The translations under genes and the position numbers were made by a program. The notes beneath the pieces were generated by a model, which was not told where the DNA came from, did no database searches, and saw nothing but the letters and a program-made list of their open reading frames with translations. Below, in pieces: positions 4,276 through 5,893 of a stretch of DNA of 5,893 nucleotides (within the stretch, counting starts at the first letter, position 1; each line of letters begins with the position of its first letter). Origin of the DNA: Pseudomonadota bacterium (lineage in GTDB: Bacteria > Pseudomonadota > Gammaproteobacteria > Burkholderiales > Nitrosomonadaceae); contig JAFEEV010000197.1 of NCBI GenBank assembly GCA_018240935.1, forward strand, positions 1 through 5,893, in the 5' to 3' direction.

Positions 4276-5751
4276 ATGTGCAAAGCGTACTCTGTTTTTT
4301 GTCCTGCTTTGCTGATTGTCGGTTGCACACTATTATTGGGGAAAAACCTGGCAATGGCGGGCAACGATGAGCAGTTAAGTACACTGAACGATCAGAAATC
4401 CGTCGCAGTCACCATCTATAACAATGATTTAGCGTTAATAAAGGACGTGCGTAACCTTTCCTTGGCAAATGGTGATTTTAATCTGGCATGGCGCGACGTC
4501 AGCGCGCTGATGCGGCCGGAGACCGCAGCGCTTAGGAGCATTACGCATCCGGGTAGCATTGCTGTAGTGGAGCAAAACTTTAACTTCGATTTGCTGACTC
4601 CGCAAAGTTTGTTGAATAAGTATGTCGGACAAATGGTGACGATTGTTAAAGTCAATCCTGCTACCGGAGTAGAGAGCAGGGAGAGCGCATTGGTGCTGGC
4701 GACCAGTGACGGTGTGGTGCTTAAAATGGCCGATCGCATCGAAACCGGCTTACCCGGCCGTATCACCTTTGAAAATGTGCCCGGCAATTTGCGTGACCGG
4801 CCTACTCTGGTGATTGATGGAAGTCACACCGGCACGGCGGTGGAAGAACTGGAATTGAGTTATTTGACCGGCGGCTTATCGTGGAAAGCGGATTATGTTG
4901 CCGAACTGAACGATGCGGAAAATCAGCTGGATTTGTCCGCTTGGGTAACGCTGACGAATACCAGCGGCACCCGCTACGCCAATGCGAAGTTGCAATTAGT
5001 GGCGGGCGGCGTGCACCGGGTGCAACAGGAATTTGCCGCGCCGGTGGCGCAGAGAGCCAAGCTGGCCGCGGCTGCCATGGCTGAGCCGATGCGCCAGGAA
5101 TCGCTCATGGACTACCACCTCTACACCCTGGCAAGATTAACAACCATCGCTGAGAATCAAACCAAGCAGGTTGCGCTGCTCAATGCTGCCGGTGTGCCGG
5201 CCCGGAAAGAACTGGTATTAATGGGCAGTGACTACTACTATGCCTCCAGCTACGGCGACTTGGGACAGAAAATGACAGCGAACGTTTGGCTGCAATTTGA
5301 TAATAAAACGTCGTCCCGCTTAGGCATGCCGTTGCCGAAGGGGATTTTGCGCGCCTACAAGCGCGATAAAGACGGCAACGCTCAATTTGTTGGTGAAGAT
5401 CAAATCGATCACACGCCAAAGAATGAGGCGGTGCGCGTGCAATTGGGCCAGTCATTTGACGTGACGGCCAATAAAAAACAAATCGATTTCAAACAATTGA
5501 GTGCCGGTAATTCTGGTAATCCCGGCAACAGCGGCGCTAATCGCTTTGAAAGCGCTTATGAAATCACGCTCAATAATGCCAAGAAGGAATCGGTGACGGT
5601 AAAGGTGCAAGAACCCATACCAGGTGATTGGAAAATCGTCGAGGAAAGCCATCAGCACGATAAACCGGCAAGCAATACAGCGCTATGGAAAGTGGACGTG
5701 CCCGCCGAGGGATCAGCTACGCTTAAATACCGTGTGCAAGTGAAGTTTTGA
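4276..5751 (+). CDS. Secreted DUF4139 domain protein
   Basis: From the ATG at 4276 the product has 491 residues. Residues 1-28 are an export signal with a long hydrophobic core ending AMA, then GND. An alternative lipoprotein reading exists (I14-V15-G16-C17), but hydrophobic residues continue past the cysteine, so type I cleavage after A28 is favoured. The mature part begins with a beta-rich domain opening VAVTIYNNDLALIKDVR at 43-59. The middle carries the typical LSYLTGGLSWKADYVAEL block (about 194-211) and a following DLSAWVTLTNTSG. The C-terminus has a beta-rich EITLNNAK...VKVQEPIPGDW stretch and ends LKYRVQVKF. This is the DUF4139 architecture; function is not established. A low-complexity linker rich in G, N and S (411-422) interrupts the C-terminal half. 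The upstream ATG at 4180 is rejected because it overlaps the previous gene and hides the signal peptide. Confidence 0.88.
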   Translation: MCKAYSVFCPALLIVGCTLLLGKNLAMAGNDEQLSTLNDQKSVAVTIYNNDLALIKDVRNLSLANGDFNLAWRDVSALMRPETAALRSITHPGSIAVVEQNFNFDLLTPQSLLNKYVGQMVTIVKVNPATGVESRESALVLATSDGVVLKMADRIETGLPGRITFENVPGNLRDRPTLVIDGSHTGTAVEELELSYLTGGLSWKADYVAELNDAENQLDLSAWVTLTNTSGTRYANAKLQLVAGGVHRVQQEFAAPVAQRAKLAAAAMAEPMRQESLMDYHLYTLARLTTIAENQTKQVALLNAAGVPARKELVLMGSDYYYASSYGDLGQKMTANVWLQFDNKTSSRLGMPLPKGILRAYKRDKDGNAQFVGEDQIDHTPKNEAVRVQLGQSFDVTANKKQIDFKQLSAGNSGNPGNSGANRFESAYEITLNNAKKESVTVKVQEPIPGDWKIVEESHQHDKPASNTALWKVDVPAEGSATLKYRVQVKF

Positions 5752-5768
5752 AATTAGCTCCAGTATTT

Positions 5769-5893
5769 TTAAGGAAGCTCTGAAAAAGGTAGCGAGCGAC
5801 GGTCAGGCAAGGCGAAATCAGATGAAAAAGCGCAGTTTACAAGATGTAAATGAGCATTTTGAGTCTGATTTCAACACAGCATGATCGAGCGCA
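5769..5893. mobile_element. Left part of a second IS-like repeat element (cut by window edge)
   Basis: After TTAA (5769-5772), a possible YTAR target site, the sequence GGAAGCTCTGAAAAA begins at 5773. It starts GGAA like the ends of the element at 1155 and opens a non-coding stretch quite unlike the preceding gene. Arms GAAATCAGA (5814-5822) and TCTGATTTC (5864-5872) are perfect complements, and TTTAC (5836-5840) pairs with GTAAA (5846-5850) inside them, giving a long imperfect hairpin. No gene is seen up to the edge. If it is a miniature element, the mirror-image end TTTTTCAGAGCTTCC followed by TTAA should lie a short way beyond the window. The resemblance to repeats found in many copies in nitrosomonad genomes is from memory and unverified. 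Confidence 0.5.
5814..5872. repeat. Long imperfect hairpin within the right-hand repeat element
   Basis: Outer arms of 9 bp (5814-5822 with 5864-5872) and an inner 5-bp stem with a 5-base loop (5836-5850) are perfect. The segments between them pair partly (GAAAAAGCGC against GAGCATTTTG). There is no T run after it, so it is not an ordinary terminator, though it may slow or end transcription from the DUF4139 gene. Confidence 0.5.

Noticed and set aside
1..5893. A defence, toxin-antitoxin, CRISPR or other novel multi-gene system
   Set aside because: All six genes fit known families of housekeeping or unknown-function type. There is no regular direct-repeat array, no nuclease or toxin-like small gene pair, and no cluster logic linking them.

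Overview
The window looks like ordinary chromosome from a betaproteobacterium, most likely an ammonia oxidiser of the Nitrosomonas group. I infer this from the gene set, the moderate GC content, the flavour of the proteins and the short IS-derived repeats. It is not a database result. There are six protein genes, one of them cut by the left edge. I see no rRNA, tRNA, CRISPR array or complete insertion sequence.

Left part (1-1150), minus strand. The 5' end of a large DUF748/AsmA-like envelope protein gene runs off the left edge. Behind it is a complete gene for a secreted FKBP-type peptidyl-prolyl isomerase with all the expected active-site residues, a clear -10 box and a probable terminator. 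The 310-base gap between the two holds a long two-part hairpin followed by eight T's on the plus strand. No plus-strand gene lies upstream for it to terminate.

Middle (1151-3670), plus strand. A 143-bp MITE-like element with 17-bp perfect terminal inverted repeats and TTAG target duplications sits 30 bp before a small DUF454/YbaN-type inner-membrane protein gene, so it must form most of that gene's upstream region. Next comes an Aer-like chemoreceptor (PAS domain, membrane hairpin, methyl-accepting signalling domain). It has a candidate sigma-28 promoter and a good intrinsic terminator.

Right part (3671-5893), plus strand. A structured spacer with two perfect-arm hairpins precedes a small DUF3135 protein gene that lacks a well-placed Shine-Dalgarno and may be leaderless. 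After 43 bp comes a secreted DUF4139 protein. A second IS-like repeat unit begins 21 bp after that gene and is cut by the right edge.

The genes do not form one pathway. The envelope and periplasmic theme (DUF748, FKBP, DUF454, DUF4139) and the energy-taxis receptor look like core housekeeping. I found no convincing novel multi-gene system. The items most worth a second look are the orphan terminator-like structure, the two IS-derived miniature elements, the Aer-like receptor with apparent methylation sites, and the possibly leaderless DUF3135 gene.
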